Assembly (NCBI RefSeq): GCF_015776785.2
Contig: NZ_LFMD02000002.1
Coordinates: 508,991 to 572,990, forward strand
Length of the DNA stretch: 64,000 nucleotides
DNA from: Kitasatospora sp. SUK 42
Lineage (GTDB): Bacteria; Actinomycetota; Actinomycetes; Streptomycetales; Streptomycetaceae
Reading direction: 5' to 3'
Shown here: positions 39,111 through 49,452 of the stretch, piece by piece
Layout of the letters: the number at the start of each line of letters is the position of its first letter
Numbering within the stretch: position 1 is the stretch's first letter
Translations under genes and position numbers: made by a program
Notes under the pieces: model-generated
Told to the model about the DNA's origin: nothing
What the model saw: the letters and a program-made list of their open reading frames with translations, nothing else
The model's database searches: none

Positions 39111-40610
39111 TCAGCGGGGCACCACCAGCAACCCCGCACCGAAGTACTGCCGGTCCCCGCACGCGCGCACCCCCGACGCACAGGCCCCCGACGCCGCACC
39201 CGCCAGCAGCCCCGCGAGCCCGTCCGACCCGAGGTCCGGGTGGAGCGCCGCGGCCACCGCGACCGCCCCGGTGACGTGCGCCGCCGCCATCGAGGTCCCG
39301 GCCAGCGCCGCGTACTGCCCCCCGGGCCAGTCGGAGACGATCGCCCCCTGCACCCCGCCGTCCGGGTCGCCGCCCGGAGCGGCCAGCGACACCCGCCCGC
39401 GTCCGTAGTTGGAGTAGGCGGACGGACGGCCGTCCCGGTTGACGGCGGTGACGGTGACGACCCCGGGCAGCTCGCCGGGGAGGCGGACGCACTCGGTGCC
39501 CAGGTAGCGGGTGCGGGCCGGTCCGGAGACCCGGTCGTTGGGGCTGCGCTCGTCGGTCCGGGAGGCGCCGAGGTCCTGCCCGTCGTTGCCGGCCGAGGCG
39601 ACCACCACCGCGCCCTTGCGCCGGGCGTACGCGGTGGCCCGGCCGACGGCGGCGATCAGCGCCGCCTGGTCGCGGTCCTCGGGGCAGTTGTACTTCCACG
39701 GGTCGGCGAAGTAGCTGTTGTTGATCGCCTTGGCCCCGTGGTCGGCCGCCCAGAGCATGCCGCAGACGATGTTCTCCACGTAGTACTGCCCCAGCGGTCC
39801 GAGCAGCCGGACGGCGGCGATCCGCACGCCGGGCGCCACCCCGGTGACGCCGTGTCCGTCCCGGCCGGCGCCGACGATCCCGGCGACATGGGTGCCGTGA
39901 CCGCTCTCCCCCACCCCGGGGTCGGGCCGCCAGGAGCCGGTCCGGGCGTCCGGCCGGCCGTCCGCGCAGGAGGCCGAGGCCTTCGGGTCGACGGCCGCCC
40001 GCAGGTCCGGGTGGGTGTCGTCCACGCCCGAGTCCAGCACCGCGACCAGCACCTGGTGCAGCGCCTCCGCGCCCGGCACGCTCCTGGCGACGACGCCGGC
40101 CGGCCCCGGGGCGGCGCCGAGCATGGCGAGGTTCCAGGCCCCGCCCTCCGCGGGGTCGGGCACCGTGACGGTCCCGCCGCTCCGCCCGTCCGAGCTCGTG
40201 CGCGCCGCCCCCGCCGTGAAGTCCCCGGCGCCCTCGACCGCCCTCGGCGGCCCGACCACCGGAGCGGTCCGGGTCGCACCCACGGCGGCGATCCCCGGCC
40301 TGGCCCGGGCCCTGTCCGCGAAACCGCCGGTCGCGTACGCCAGCACCGCCCCGATCTGCGGGTACTCCTGCACCACCTGCCCGCCCGCCGCCAGGCTCGC
40401 CGCCTCGGCCCGGGCGGTGCCCGCGGCGTCCTCCTGCTCGGCCAGCACCAGGTAGCTGAGGTAGGCCCGCCCGGGCCCCGACACGTACGGCACGGCGCCG
40501 CCGGCCACGAGGGCGGTGAGCAGCATCGCGAGCAGCGTCCGGGCGGGCCCGCGGAGCCCGCGGCGGCGGACCGTACGGGCGGGACTGCCGGACTGGTGCT
40601 GCTGCGCCAT
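39111..40610 (-). CDS. Subtilisin-like (S8) serine protease
   Basis: 499 residues from the ATG at 40610 (GGAG eight bases upstream). An N-terminal Arg-rich stretch and hydrophobic segment (about 25-45) suggest export by signal anchor. The S8 catalytic residues are Asp193 (AVLDSGVDD), His238 (GHGTHVAG), Asn342 (ASAGNDG, oxyanion) and Ser440 (GTSMAAAH). It resembles type VII/mycosin-like or general subtilases of streptomycetes, but no ESX genes are nearby. Divergent from lhr. Confidence 0.88.
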   Translation of the reverse strand: MAQQHQSGSPARTVRRRGLRGPARTLLAMLLTALVAGGAVPYVSGPGRAYLSYLVLAEQEDAAGTARAEAASLAAGGQVVQEYPQIGAVLAYATGGFADRARARPGIAAVGATRTAPVVGPPRAVEGAGDFTAGAARTSSDGRSGGTVTVPDPAEGGAWNLAMLGAAPGPAGVVARSVPGAEALHQVLVAVLDSGVDDTHPDLRAAVDPKASASCADGRPDARTGSWRPDPGVGESGHGTHVAGIVGAGRDGHGVTGVAPGVRIAAVRLLGPLGQYYVENIVCGMLWAADHGAKAINNSYFADPWKYNCPEDRDQAALIAAVGRATAYARRKGAVVVASAGNDGQDLGASRTDERSPNDRVSGPARTRYLGTECVRLPGELPGVVTVTAVNRDGRPSAYSNYGRGRVSLAAPGGDPDGGVQGAIVSDWPGGQYAALAGTSMAAAHVTGAVAVAAALHPDLGSDGLAGLLAGAASGACASGVRACGDRQYFGAGLLVVPR

Positions 40611-40834
40611 CCCACGGTCTCCGCTCGTCGGTCCGATGAGGTCACGGTCATCCGGTCGCACGGTCATCCGGTGCACGGCCGTCCGGTGCACGGTCCAGCC
40701 GGCCACACGGTCGTACAGCCTTGATCAGGCATCCGTTTCCTCACCATATGAGCCGACTGTCATTCCCGCCCTCCCGGTTACACCCCTCGTCAGCCCCGCC
40801 CCCGCTTGTCAGCCCCACCCGGCACCATGGGGGC

Positions 40835-43800
40835 ATGGCGCCCCAGCACCCCACCCCGCCCGCCGAAGACCCCCTGGCCGGATTCGCCCCGGCCACCCGG
40901 GCCTGGTTCACGGGTGCCTTCCCCGCCCCCACCACCGCCCAGGCCGAGGCCTGGCGCGCCATCGGCCGGGAGACCGACGTCCTGGTGGTCGCCCCCACCG
41001 GCTCCGGCAAGACGCTCGCCGCCTTCCTCTCCGCCCTGGACCGGCTCAGCAGCACCCCGCCCCCGGCCGAACCCAAGCGCCGCTGCCGGGTGCTCTACGT
41101 CTCCCCGCTCAAGGCCCTCGCGGTGGACGTCGAACGGAACCTCCGCGCCCCGCTGACCGGCCTGCGCCAGGCCGCCGTCCGGCTCGGCCTGCCCGAGCCC
41201 GAGGTCCAGGTCGCCATCCGCTCCGGCGACACCCCCGCCGCCGACCGCCGCCGCTTCGCCACCCACCCGCCGGACATCCTGATCACCACCCCCGAGTCGC
41301 TCTTCCTGCTGCTCACCTCCGCCTCCCGGGAGGCGCTGCGCGGCGTGGACACGGTGATCCTGGACGAGGTGCACGCCGTCGCCGGCACCAAGCGCGGCGC
41401 CCACCTCGCGCTCAGCCTGGAGCGGCTGGACGAACTGCTGGACCGCCCGGCCCGCCGGATCGGCCTGTCCGCGACCGTCCGCCCGGTCGAGGAGGTGGCA
41501 CGCTTCCTCAGCCCGCAGCGCGGCGCCGTCGTCGTCCAGCCCGCCGCCGCCAAGGAGTTCGACCTCTCGGTGGTCGTCCCCGTCCCCGACCTGGACGACC
41601 TGCCCGCCGCCCCTGCCGCCGGCGGCTCCGCCGGCAGCGACCCGCAGCGCCAAGCGTCGATCTGGCCGCACGTCGAGGAACGGATCGTCGACCTGGTCGA
41701 GGCGCACCGCTCGACCATCGTCTTCGCCAACTCCCGCCGGCTGGCCGAGCGCCTGTGCAACCGGCTGAACGAGATCGCCTTCGAGCGCGCCACCGGCGCC
41801 GCCGTCCCCGAGGCGCACGCCCCGGCCGAGCTGATGGGCGGCTCGGGCGCGGCCAAGGGCGCGCCCCCGGTGATCGCCCGGGCCCACCACGGCTCCGTCT
41901 CCAAGGAGCAGCGCTCCCTCGTCGAGGAGGAGTTGAAGGCCGGCCGGCTGCCCGCCGTGGTCGCCACCTCCAGCCTGGAGCTGGGCATCGACATGGGCGC
42001 GGTGGAGCTCGTCGTCCAGGTCGAGTCCCCGCCCTCGGTCGCCTCCGGACTGCAGCGGGTCGGCCGGGCCGGGCACCAGGTCGGCGCCGTCTCCACCGGC
42101 ATCTTCTTCCCCAAGTACCGGGGCGACCTCGTGCAGTCCGCCGTGGTCACCGAGCGGATGCGGGCCGGCCGGATCGAGGCGCTGCGCATCCCGCGCAACC
42201 CGCTGGACGTGCTCGCCCAGCAGCTGGTCGCGATGACCGCCCTGGACGACTGGCCGGTGGACGACCTGATCGCCGTGGTCCGCCGCGCCGCGCCCTTCGC
42301 CACCCTCCCGCAGTCCGCCTTCGACGCCGTGCTCGACATGCTGGCCGGCCGCTACCCCTCGGACGCCTTCGCCGAGTTGCGCCCCCGGGTGGTCTGGGAC
42401 CGGGTGGCCGGCACGGTCACCGGCCGCCCCGGCGCCCAGCGCCTGGCCGTCACCTCCGGCGGCACCATCCCCGACCGCGGCCTGTTCGGCGTCTTCATCG
42501 CCGGCAGCACCGAGTCCGATTCGACGACCGGCAAGAAGGGCGGTGGTGGGCGACGGGTGGGCGAGCTCGACGAGGAGATGGTCTACGAGTCCCGCGTCGG
42601 CGACGTGTTCACCCTCGGCACCACCTCCTGGCGGATCGAGGAGATCACCCACGACAAGGTGCTGGTCACCCCCGCCCCCGGCGTCCCCGGCCGGCTGCCG
42701 TTCTGGAAGGGCGACACCCTCGGCCGCCCGCTCGAACTCGGCCGCGCCCTGGGCGCGTTCACCCGCGAGCTGGGCGGCATGCGCCCCGACGCCGCCACCG
42801 AGCGCCTCAAGCAGGCCGGCCTGGACGACTGGGCCGCCGCCAACCTGCTCGACTACCTCGCCCAGCAGCGCGCCGCCTGCGGGCACCTCCCGGACGACCG
42901 CACCATCGTGGTCGAGCGCTTCCGGGACGAACTGGGCGACTGGCGGATCGTCATCCACTCGCCCTTCGGCGCCCAGGTGCACGCCCCCTGGGCGCTCGCC
43001 CTCGGCGCCCGGCTGCGCGAGAAGCACGGCCTGGACCCGCAGGTCATGCACGCCGACGACGGCATCGTGCTGCGCCTGCCCGACGCGGACCTCCTCGCCC
43101 CCGACTTCGACTTCGGCAGCCCCTCCGGCTTCGGCGGCCCCTCCGATCCCGCCGGTTCGGCTCCGGACGAGGCCCCGGTCGGCGCCGACGCCACGCTGTT
43201 CGACCCGGGCGAGATCGAACAGCTGGTCACCGACCAGGTCGGCGGCTCCGCCCTGTTCGCCTCCCGCTTCCGCGAGTGCGCCGGCCGCGCCCTGCTGCTC
43301 CCCCGCCGCAGCCCCGGCCGCCGCACCCCGCTCTGGCAGCAGCGCCAGCGCGCCGCCCAGCTCCTCGAAGTCGCCTCCGAGTACGGCTCGTTCCCGATCG
43401 TCCTGGAGGCCGTCCGCGAGTGCCTGCAGGACGTCTTCGACGTCCCCGGCCTGGTCGAGCTGATGGGCGACCTCGAATCCCGCGCCGTCCGCCTGGTCGA
43501 GGTCACCACCCCCGAGCCCTCCCCCTTCGCCCGCTCGCTGCTCTTCGGCTACGTCGCCCAGTTCCTCTACGAGGGCGACTCCCCGCTCGCCGAGCGCCGG
43601 GCCGCCGCGCTCTCGCTCGACTCCCGGCTGCTCTCCGAGCTCCTCGGGCAGGCCGAGTTGAGCGAACTGCTCGACCCTCAGGTGCTCACCGACCTGGAGG
43701 CCGAGCTCCAACGCCTCACCCCCGAGCGCCGGATCAGGGACGCCGAGGGCGTCGCCGACGCGCTGCGCCTGCTCGGCCCGCTCACCGAGGCCGAGTTGAC

Positions 43801-45613
43801 CGCCCGCGGCGCCGAGCCGCTCTGGGCCCTGGAGCTGGAGGCCGCCCGCCGGGTGATCCAGGTCAGGATCGCGGGCGAGCAGCGCTGGGCCGCGATCGAG
43901 GACGCCGGGCGGCTGCGCGACGCGCTCGGCACCCCGCTGCCGGTCGGCGTCCCCGAGGCCTTCACCGAACCGGTCAAGGACCCGCTGGGCGACCTGCTCG
44001 CCCGGCACGCCCGCACCCACGGCCCGTTCACCGCCGCCGAGGCCGGCGCCCGCTACGGGCTGGGCACCGCCGTGGTCACCGGCACCCTGCACCGCCTCAC
44101 CGCCGCCGGCCGCCTGGTGCAGGGCCAGTTCACCCCACCCGTCGCCCGCCACCACCCTTCGCCGGAAGCGCTTCGCGCCGCCCCTCCCGACCACGCCGCC
44201 CCCGAATGGTGCGACGCCGAGGTGCTGCGCCGGCTGCGCCGCCGCTCGCTGGCCGCGCTGCGCCAGGAGGTCGAGCCCGTCCCCCCGCGCGCCCTGGCCG
44301 CCTTCCTCCCGCAGTGGCAGCACCTGGCCGGCCACCGGCTGCGCGGCCCGGACGGCCTGCTGCGGGTGGTCGAGCAGCTCCAGGGCACCGCCCTGCCCGC
44401 CTCGGCCCTGGAGAAGCTGATCCTCCCGGCCCGGCTCGCCGACTACTCCCCCGGCCTGCTGGACGAGTTGACGGCCGCCGGCGAGATCGGCTGGTGCGGC
44501 GCGGGCGCGCTGCCCGGCAAGGACGGCTGGCTCAGCCTGCACCTGACCGAGAACGCCCACCTGCTGCGCCCCGAGCCCGTCCCGCCCGCACTCACCCCGG
44601 TGCACACCGCCCTGATGCAGGCACTGGCCGGCGGCTACGGCCTGTTCTTCCGCCAACTCGTCCAGCAGTTGCCGGAGGAGACCCCCGAGCCGGAGGTCGT
44701 CGAGGCGCTCTGGGACCTGGTCTGGGCCGGGTACGTCACCAACGACACCCTCGCTCCGCTGCGCGCCCTGCTCGGCTCCGGCCGCACCGCGGGCGCCACC
44801 GCCCACCGCGCGCCCCGGGCCACCCCACGGGGCCGCTACGGCGGCGCCGGCCGCCCCTTCGGCCGGCCCGGCGGCGCGCTGCGCAGCGGCCCGCCGACGG
44901 TGGCCGGGCGCTGGTCGCTGCTGCCCGCCTTCGCCGCCGACCCGACGGTACGGGCCACCGCCCAGGCGCAGAGCCTGCTGGACCGGCACGGCCTGCTCAC
45001 CCGGGGCACGGTGGCGGCCGAACGGGTCCCCGGCGGCTTCGCCGGGGTCTACCGGGTGCTCGCCGCGATGGAGGAGCGCGGCCGGGCCCGCCGGGGCTAC
45101 TTCGTCGAGGGCCTGGGCGGCGCCCAGTTCGCCATGGAGGGCGCGGCCGACCGGCTGCGCTCGGTCAACGGCAGGCTGGAGCGGGCCCGCGGCACCGAGT
45201 GGCCGGCCGCCCCGGCCGCCGAGCCGCCGCAACTACTGGTGCTGGCCGCCGCCGATCCGGCGAACGCCTACGGTGCCGCCCTGCCCTGGCCCGAGCCGCC
45301 CACCACCCCGGGCGCCAAGGAGTCCAGGGCCCACCGGCCGGGCCGCAAGGCGGGCGCCCTGGTGGTCCTGGTGGACGGCGAGCTGGCGCTGTACGTGGAG
45401 CGGGGCGGCAAGTCCCTGCTGGCCTGGCCGGAGGACGCGGCCACCCGGGCGCTGGCCGCCGGGGCGCTCGCCGAGGCCGTCCGGGCGGGCGCGCTCGGCA
45501 GCGTGACGGTCGAGCGGGCCAACGGCGAGCCCGCCCTGGGTTCGGAGCTCGGCCGCACCCTGGAGGAGGCCGGCTTCCACGCGACCCCGCGCGGCCTTCG
45601 CCTGCGGCCGTGA
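40835..45613 (+). CDS. lhr: Long ATP-dependent DNA helicase Lhr
   Basis: 1592 residues, typical of bacterial long-form Lhr. Walker A APTGSGKT, motif II LDEVHAV, and motif VI QRVGRAGHQ in the N-terminal helicase core. Then a winged helix, Lhr-core domain and a large C-terminal region with repeated winged-helix-like modules. A 3'-5' translocase with roles in DNA repair. Motif II is DEVH instead of DEAH, as in other Lhr proteins. The ATG at 40835 is preceded by GGGGG; an upstream in-frame ATG at 40721 would add 38 unrelated residues. No SOS box was seen in 40611-40834. Confidence 0.93.
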   Translation: MAPQHPTPPAEDPLAGFAPATRAWFTGAFPAPTTAQAEAWRAIGRETDVLVVAPTGSGKTLAAFLSALDRLSSTPPPAEPKRRCRVLYVSPLKALAVDVERNLRAPLTGLRQAAVRLGLPEPEVQVAIRSGDTPAADRRRFATHPPDILITTPESLFLLLTSASREALRGVDTVILDEVHAVAGTKRGAHLALSLERLDELLDRPARRIGLSATVRPVEEVARFLSPQRGAVVVQPAAAKEFDLSVVVPVPDLDDLPAAPAAGGSAGSDPQRQASIWPHVEERIVDLVEAHRSTIVFANSRRLAERLCNRLNEIAFERATGAAVPEAHAPAELMGGSGAAKGAPPVIARAHHGSVSKEQRSLVEEELKAGRLPAVVATSSLELGIDMGAVELVVQVESPPSVASGLQRVGRAGHQVGAVSTGIFFPKYRGDLVQSAVVTERMRAGRIEALRIPRNPLDVLAQQLVAMTALDDWPVDDLIAVVRRAAPFATLPQSAFDAVLDMLAGRYPSDAFAELRPRVVWDRVAGTVTGRPGAQRLAVTSGGTIPDRGLFGVFIAGSTESDSTTGKKGGGGRRVGELDEEMVYESRVGDVFTLGTTSWRIEEITHDKVLVTPAPGVPGRLPFWKGDTLGRPLELGRALGAFTRELGGMRPDAATERLKQAGLDDWAAANLLDYLAQQRAACGHLPDDRTIVVERFRDELGDWRIVIHSPFGAQVHAPWALALGARLREKHGLDPQVMHADDGIVLRLPDADLLAPDFDFGSPSGFGGPSDPAGSAPDEAPVGADATLFDPGEIEQLVTDQVGGSALFASRFRECAGRALLLPRRSPGRRTPLWQQRQRAAQLLEVASEYGSFPIVLEAVRECLQDVFDVPGLVELMGDLESRAVRLVEVTTPEPSPFARSLLFGYVAQFLYEGDSPLAERRAAALSLDSRLLSELLGQAELSELLDPQVLTDLEAELQRLTPERRIRDAEGVADALRLLGPLTEAELTARGAEPLWALELEAARRVIQVRIAGEQRWAAIEDAGRLRDALGTPLPVGVPEAFTEPVKDPLGDLLARHARTHGPFTAAEAGARYGLGTAVVTGTLHRLTAAGRLVQGQFTPPVARHHPSPEALRAAPPDHAAPEWCDAEVLRRLRRRSLAALRQEVEPVPPRALAAFLPQWQHLAGHRLRGPDGLLRVVEQLQGTALPASALEKLILPARLADYSPGLLDELTAAGEIGWCGAGALPGKDGWLSLHLTENAHLLRPEPVPPALTPVHTALMQALAGGYGLFFRQLVQQLPEETPEPEVVEALWDLVWAGYVTNDTLAPLRALLGSGRTAGATAHRAPRATPRGRYGGAGRPFGRPGGALRSGPPTVAGRWSLLPAFAADPTVRATAQAQSLLDRHGLLTRGTVAAERVPGGFAGVYRVLAAMEERGRARRGYFVEGLGGAQFAMEGAADRLRSVNGRLERARGTEWPAAPAAEPPQLLVLAAADPANAYGAALPWPEPPTTPGAKESRAHRPGRKAGALVVLVDGELALYVERGGKSLLAWPEDAATRALAAGALAEAVRAGALGSVTVERANGEPALGSELGRTLEEAGFHATPRGLRLRP

Positions 45614-45647
45614 GCCGGTGAGGGCCACTGGGAGCTGCCCGGGAACG

Positions 45648-45684
45648 CCGGAGGCCGCGAGGTCAACGACCCCGCGGCCTCCGG
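45648..45684. terminator. Bidirectional terminator after lhr
   Basis: 12-bp perfect stem CCGGAGGCCGCG with CGCGGCCTCCGG around a 13-nt loop that itself contains a GGTC/GACC pair. It lies between convergent genes. Confidence 0.85.
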
Positions 45685-45694
45685 CCACATCGAT

Positions 45695-45994
45695 TCACCC
45701 GATCGGTGGCGGCTGCGCCTCCGCCCGGCCCACGGCCTCCACGGGCCGGCTCCGACGCCGCACCGGCCCGGTCGCGTTCCGGTCGGCGTGGACCGGGATG
45801 AGACCGAGCCCCCAGCCGCCGGCCGCCAGCAACCCGAGCACCGCGCCGTCGCCCAGCTGACCGCGCACCGCCGGCAACCAGCAGCAGAGCCCGGCCGCGA
45901 GGACCAGCAGGGCCCACCAGGCCCGCCACGGCAGCAACCGCCGCGCCCGCAGCCGTATTCGGGCCACCGTGCGCACCGTCGCGATTCTCCGCAC
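45695..45994 (-). CDS. Small two-helix membrane protein
   Basis: 99 residues. An Arg-rich N-terminus (RRIATVRTVARIRLRARR) precedes two hydrophobic stretches (about 23-43 and 48-68); the C-terminus is Pro/Arg-rich. The start is GTG at 45994, with AAGGAGGG five bases upstream, which makes it a credible gene. No family recognised. It is separated from clgR by 55 bp on the same strand. Confidence 0.65.
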   Translation of the reverse strand: MRRIATVRTVARIRLRARRLLPWRAWWALLVLAAGLCCWLPAVRGQLGDGAVLGLLAAGGWGLGLIPVHADRNATGPVRRRSRPVEAVGRAEAQPPPIG

Positions 45995-46049
45995 GACCGC
46001 CCTCCTTCGCTCACCCCGGGCGTCGGGCGCCCGGGAGTCGAGGCCGGGA

Positions 46050-46418
46050 TCAGGCGGCGACCACGTCCATCGCGGCGGCCTTGGGCGACATGTTCGCCCG
46101 GTCGGCGCCGGGGGCGGGCAGCGGAACCGGTTCGAGTACCGGCCTCAGCAGATCACCTTCGGAGAGGGTGGCCATCGCCGCAAGTTCGGCGAGCGACAGT
46201 TCGTCGCTGACCTCGCGCATGACCTCGGACATCCGGACGTCGAGTGCGTCGCAGATGGCGGAGAGCAGCTCCGAGGAGGCCTCCTTCTGTCCCCGCTCGA
46301 CCTCGGAGAGGTACCCGAGCGAAACCCTGGCGGCCGCCGACACCTCGCGGAGTGTGCGGCCCTGGCGCTGGCGCTGCCGACGCAGTACATCGCCCAGTAG
46401 GCGACGGAGCAGGATCAT
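46050..46418 (-). CDS. clgR: XRE-family regulator ClgR
   Basis: Activator of Clp protease and other genes in actinomycetes. 122 residues. HTH domain at about 10-70 ([37 protein letters not shown]). The C-terminus ends DVVAA; ClgR proteins from streptomycetes end in two alanines that make them targets of ClpP1P2, and this is kept here. GGGAGG lies just before the ATG at 46418. It lies 312 bp downstream of cinA. Confidence 0.92.
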   Translation of the reverse strand: MILLRRLLGDVLRRQRQRQGRTLREVSAAARVSLGYLSEVERGQKEASSELLSAICDALDVRMSEVMREVSDELSLAELAAMATLSEGDLLRPVLEPVPLPAPGADRANMSPKAAAMDVVAA

Positions 46419-46730
46419 CGGTGCCTCCCTCCTCGGACTGCGGATCGAGATGTCACGCCCCCACCGTACCGCCTTGCCCGCTTCGCGTGCGGGGACCCTG
46501 GTCGTGTTCACTCTGGGCTGCAAGGCCGTCCCCCTCCCTGTTCCGGTGTCGCACCCGGTTCTGCGGGCCCCTCGTGGTACCCGCCGCGGCCCACCCGGCC
46601 ACCCTGGCGCAACTCGTTCGCCACCTGGTTTCTGCCCAACCAGGCCGTTGGATGTAACACGATCCTCCAGCTGTGCCATACCCGGGTGCCGGTCCGGCGG
46701 ATCCCGGTGCTCGATCGGGATCCGTCGAGC
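46419..46730. promoter_or_regulatory. clgR-cinA intergenic region
   Basis: 312 bp without a gene. The inverted repeat GGATCCCG-N9-CGGGATCC (46699-46723) lies 8 bp after the cinA stop and probably terminates the rimO-pgsA-cinA operon. The rest should hold the clgR promoter. The only ClgR-like half site I can see is GTTCGCC at 46617; no full palindromic operator was recognised. Confidence 0.5.
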
Positions 46731-47213
46731 CTAGCCCTTGAGCCGGTCGACGAGCAGTTCCAGTGCGGCTGTCACCGCCCCGTGACGGATTGTGGCACGC
46801 CCTCCCGACAGCCGGGGCGAACTGACCAGAGTTCCCCCCGGGCCGGCCACCGCCAGGTGTACGGTGCCCACCGACTGCCCGTCCTGCGGCTCCGGACCGG
46901 CCACCCCGGTCGTCGCGAGTCCGTACGTGGCCCCCAGCAGCCCGCGCACGCCCTCGGCCATCTGCCGGGCGACCACCGGGTGGACCGGGCCGTACACGGC
47001 CAGCAGTCCCTCGTCCACGCCGAGCACCGAGGCCTTGAGCTCGGTCGCGTACGCGGTGACCGAGCCGCGGAAGGTCGCGGACGCCCCGGGGACGTCCACC
47101 AGGGCGGCGGCCAGCAGCCCGCCGGTGAGCGACTCGGCGACGGCCAGCGTGCCGCCCGCGTCCCGCAGCGCGGCGTGCGCCCGCTCGGCCAGCCGGTAGT
47201 CGTGCTCCGCCAC
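46731..47213 (-). CDS. CinA-family nicotinamide-nucleotide amidohydrolase (PncC)
   Basis: 160 residues, the single-domain CinA C-terminal (PncC) type. Motifs: AESLTGGLLAAALVDVPGAS, then FRGSVTAYA, and GVAGPEPQDGQSVGTVHLAV. It deamidates NMN in pyridine nucleotide recycling in characterised members. The chosen start is GTG at 47213, which has GGGGGAG six bases upstream. The GTG at 47234 would add seven residues and overlap the pgsA stop as GTGA. Either start makes it the third gene of the rimO-pgsA-cinA operon. Confidence 0.88.
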   Translation of the reverse strand: MAEHDYRLAERAHAALRDAGGTLAVAESLTGGLLAAALVDVPGASATFRGSVTAYATELKASVLGVDEGLLAVYGPVHPVVARQMAEGVRGLLGATYGLATTGVAGPEPQDGQSVGTVHLAVAGPGGTLVSSPRLSGGRATIRHGAVTAALELLVDRLKG

Positions 47214-47230
47214 CCGGTCTCCCCCGTCGC

Positions 47231-47869
47231 TCACCGGTCCGCGCGCTCCGCGGCCATGCCCTCGCGGCGCAGTCGCAGCGCCTGTCCGACGTAGTCCAGC
47301 GCGGTGCCGACGGTCAGCAGCACCGCCAGCCCCATCAGGACCGCCCGCCCGGTGGCCAGCCAGCCGGTCAGGTCCAGCACGTACATGCCGACCGCGATGC
47401 CCTGGGTCAGCGTCTTGATCTTGCCGCCGCGGCTGGCCGGGATGACCCCGTAGCGGATCACCCAGAAGCGCATCAGGGTGATGCCGAGCTCGCGGGCCAG
47501 GATCACCACGGTGACCCACCAGGGCAGGTCGCCGAGCACCGAGAGGCCGATCAGCGCCGAGCCCATGATGGCCTTGTCGGCGATCGGGTCGGCGATCTTC
47601 CCGAAGTCGGTGACCAGGCCCTTGCGGCGGGCGAGTTCACCGTCGAACAGGTCGGTGATCATCGCGATCGCGAACGAGGCCCAGGCGACCGAGCGCCACT
47701 TGGGGTTGTGGCCGCCGTCGGCGAACAGCAGCGCCACGAAGACCGGCACCAGCAGCAACCGGACCATCGTGAGCACGTTGGCGATGTTCCAGACGTCCGG
47801 AGCCGGCGGCACGGCGGCCGCCGGTCTGCCCGGCTGGGCCGCGATCGGGGCGCCGGGCCCCTTGGTCAT
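47231..47869 (-). CDS. pgsA: CDP-diacylglycerol--glycerol-3-phosphate 3-phosphatidyltransferase
   Basis: 212 residues. The CDP-alcohol phosphotransferase motif is complete (DGELARR, then [16 protein letters not shown]). About five membrane segments follow a Pro/Ala-rich N-terminus of about 25 residues. Makes phosphatidylglycerol phosphate. The start overlaps the rimO stop (ATGA), so translation is coupled. Related family members make cardiolipin or PI, but the sequence fits PgsA. Confidence 0.9.
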   Translation of the reverse strand: MTKGPGAPIAAQPGRPAAAVPPAPDVWNIANVLTMVRLLLVPVFVALLFADGGHNPKWRSVAWASFAIAMITDLFDGELARRKGLVTDFGKIADPIADKAIMGSALIGLSVLGDLPWWVTVVILARELGITLMRFWVIRYGVIPASRGGKIKTLTQGIAVGMYVLDLTGWLATGRAVLMGLAVLLTVGTALDYVGQALRLRREGMAAERADR

Positions 47870-49356
47870 TCCCCGGCTCCCGGGGCCTGACGGACCCGTA
47901 CCTGCTCCAGCGCCTCGGCGACCAGGTCCACGCCCTCGCTGGCCACCACGCGGGCCCGCCAGAACTGCCCGACCTCGGGCTGCTCGACCCCGGTCAGGGT
48001 GGTCAGGCCGTCGGTCTCGGGGGCCTGGTGGGCGGAGCGGCCCTCGACCACGTCGTCCTCGATCGACTCGATCAGCACCTCGACCTCGGTGCCGATCCGC
48101 TGCTCGGCCCGCTGGGCGGTCATCTCCTCGGCCAGTCGGCTCAGCCGGCTCAGCCGCTCGGCGACGACGTCCTCGGGCAGCTTGCCCTCGTAGGTCGCGG
48201 CCTCGGTGCCCTCCTCGTCGGAGTAGCCGAAGACGCCGATCGCGTCCAGCCCGGCGTGCGTGACGAAGCGCTCCAGCTCGGCGAAGTCCTCCTCGGTCTC
48301 ACCGGGGAAGCCGACGATGAAGTTGGACCGGGCGCCGGCCTGCGGGGCCTTGTCGCGGATGGTCCCCAGCAGCTCCAGGAACTGGTCGGTGGAGCCGAAG
48401 CGGCGCATCCGGCGCAGCACGGCGGGCGCCGAGTGCTGGAAGGACAGGTCGAAGTAGGGCACCACGTCGGCGGTCCCGGTCATCGCGTCGATCAGGCCCG
48501 GGCGCATCTCGGCCGGCTGGAGGTAGGAGACCCGCACCCGCTCGACGCCCTCGATCGCGGAGATCTCGCCGAGCAGCGTCTCCAGCAGCCGGATGTCGCC
48601 GAGGTCCTTGCCGTACGAGGTGTTGTTCTCGCTGACCAGGACGACCTCGCGGACGCCCTGCCCGGCCAGCCACTGGGCCTCGTGCAGCACGTCGGAGGGG
48701 CGGCGGGAGATGAAGGAACCGCGGAAGGCCGGGATGGCGCAGAAGGAGCAGCGGCGGTCGCAGCCGGAGGCGAGCTTGACCGAGGCGACCGGGCTGTCGT
48801 CCAGCCGCTTGCGCAGGGTGCGCGGGCCGGAGGCCGGGGCGAGGCCCTCGGGCAGGTCGGTGATCGGCTCGGCGGCGGCCTCGGCGCCGTGGCCGGGCAG
48901 CGCGACGGCCTCGGCGGCGGACTGCCGCTCGGCCGGGCTGATCGGCAGCAGCTTGCGGCGGTCGCGCGGGATGTGCGGGGCGTGGTGGCCGCCGGAGAGG
49001 ATGGTCTGGAGGCGGTCGGAGATGTCCGAGTAGTCGTCGAAGCCGAGGACTCCGTCCGCCTCGGGCAGCGCGTCGGCGAGCTCCTTGCCGTACCGCTCGG
49101 CCATGCAGCCGACCGCGACGACGGCCTGGGTGCGGCCGTGCCCCTTCAGGTCGTTGGCCTCCAGCAGGGCGTCCACGGAGTCCTTCTTGGCGGCCTCGAC
49201 GAAGCCGCAGGTGTTGACGACGGCGACGTCCGCTTCGGCGGCGTCGTCGACGAGCAACCAGCCGTCGGCTTCCAGTCGCCCGGCGAGTTCCTCGGAGTCC
49301 ACCTCGTTGCGGGCGCATCCGAGCGTGACAAGGGCGACAGTACGGCGTTCAGGCAT
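47866..49356 (-). CDS. rimO: Ribosomal protein S12 methylthiotransferase RimO
   Basis: Radical SAM enzyme methylthiolating Asp of S12. 496 residues. Fe-S cysteines in TLGCARN, VNTCGF and VGCMAE, radical SAM motif [11 protein letters not shown], and a TRAM domain at the C-terminus. The middle linker (about 140-190) is enlarged and Ala-rich. First gene of rimO-pgsA-cinA; the start ATG is at 49356. The window encodes a second methylthiotransferase, miaB; the S12 family is told by TLGCARNxVDSE. Confidence 0.93.
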   Translation of the reverse strand: MPERRTVALVTLGCARNEVDSEELAGRLEADGWLLVDDAAEADVAVVNTCGFVEAAKKDSVDALLEANDLKGHGRTQAVVAVGCMAERYGKELADALPEADGVLGFDDYSDISDRLQTILSGGHHAPHIPRDRRKLLPISPAERQSAAEAVALPGHGAEAAAEPITDLPEGLAPASGPRTLRKRLDDSPVASVKLASGCDRRCSFCAIPAFRGSFISRRPSDVLHEAQWLAGQGVREVVLVSENNTSYGKDLGDIRLLETLLGEISAIEGVERVRVSYLQPAEMRPGLIDAMTGTADVVPYFDLSFQHSAPAVLRRMRRFGSTDQFLELLGTIRDKAPQAGARSNFIVGFPGETEEDFAELERFVTHAGLDAIGVFGYSDEEGTEAATYEGKLPEDVVAERLSRLSRLAEEMTAQRAEQRIGTEVEVLIESIEDDVVEGRSAHQAPETDGLTTLTGVEQPEVGQFWRARVVASEGVDLVAEALEQVRVRQAPGAGE

Positions 49357-49452
49357 AGGCCCAAGATTAACGCGCGGCTTCCGGTGCCGTTCGCCCCGGA
49401 GGCCGCGCGCCTCGGATTAGCCGATCTTCGCCGGTGCCCGCGGGCCGTCCGG

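Noticed and set aside
46419..46730. ClgR operator upstream of clgR
   Set aside because: Only a half site (GTTCGCC) was found.
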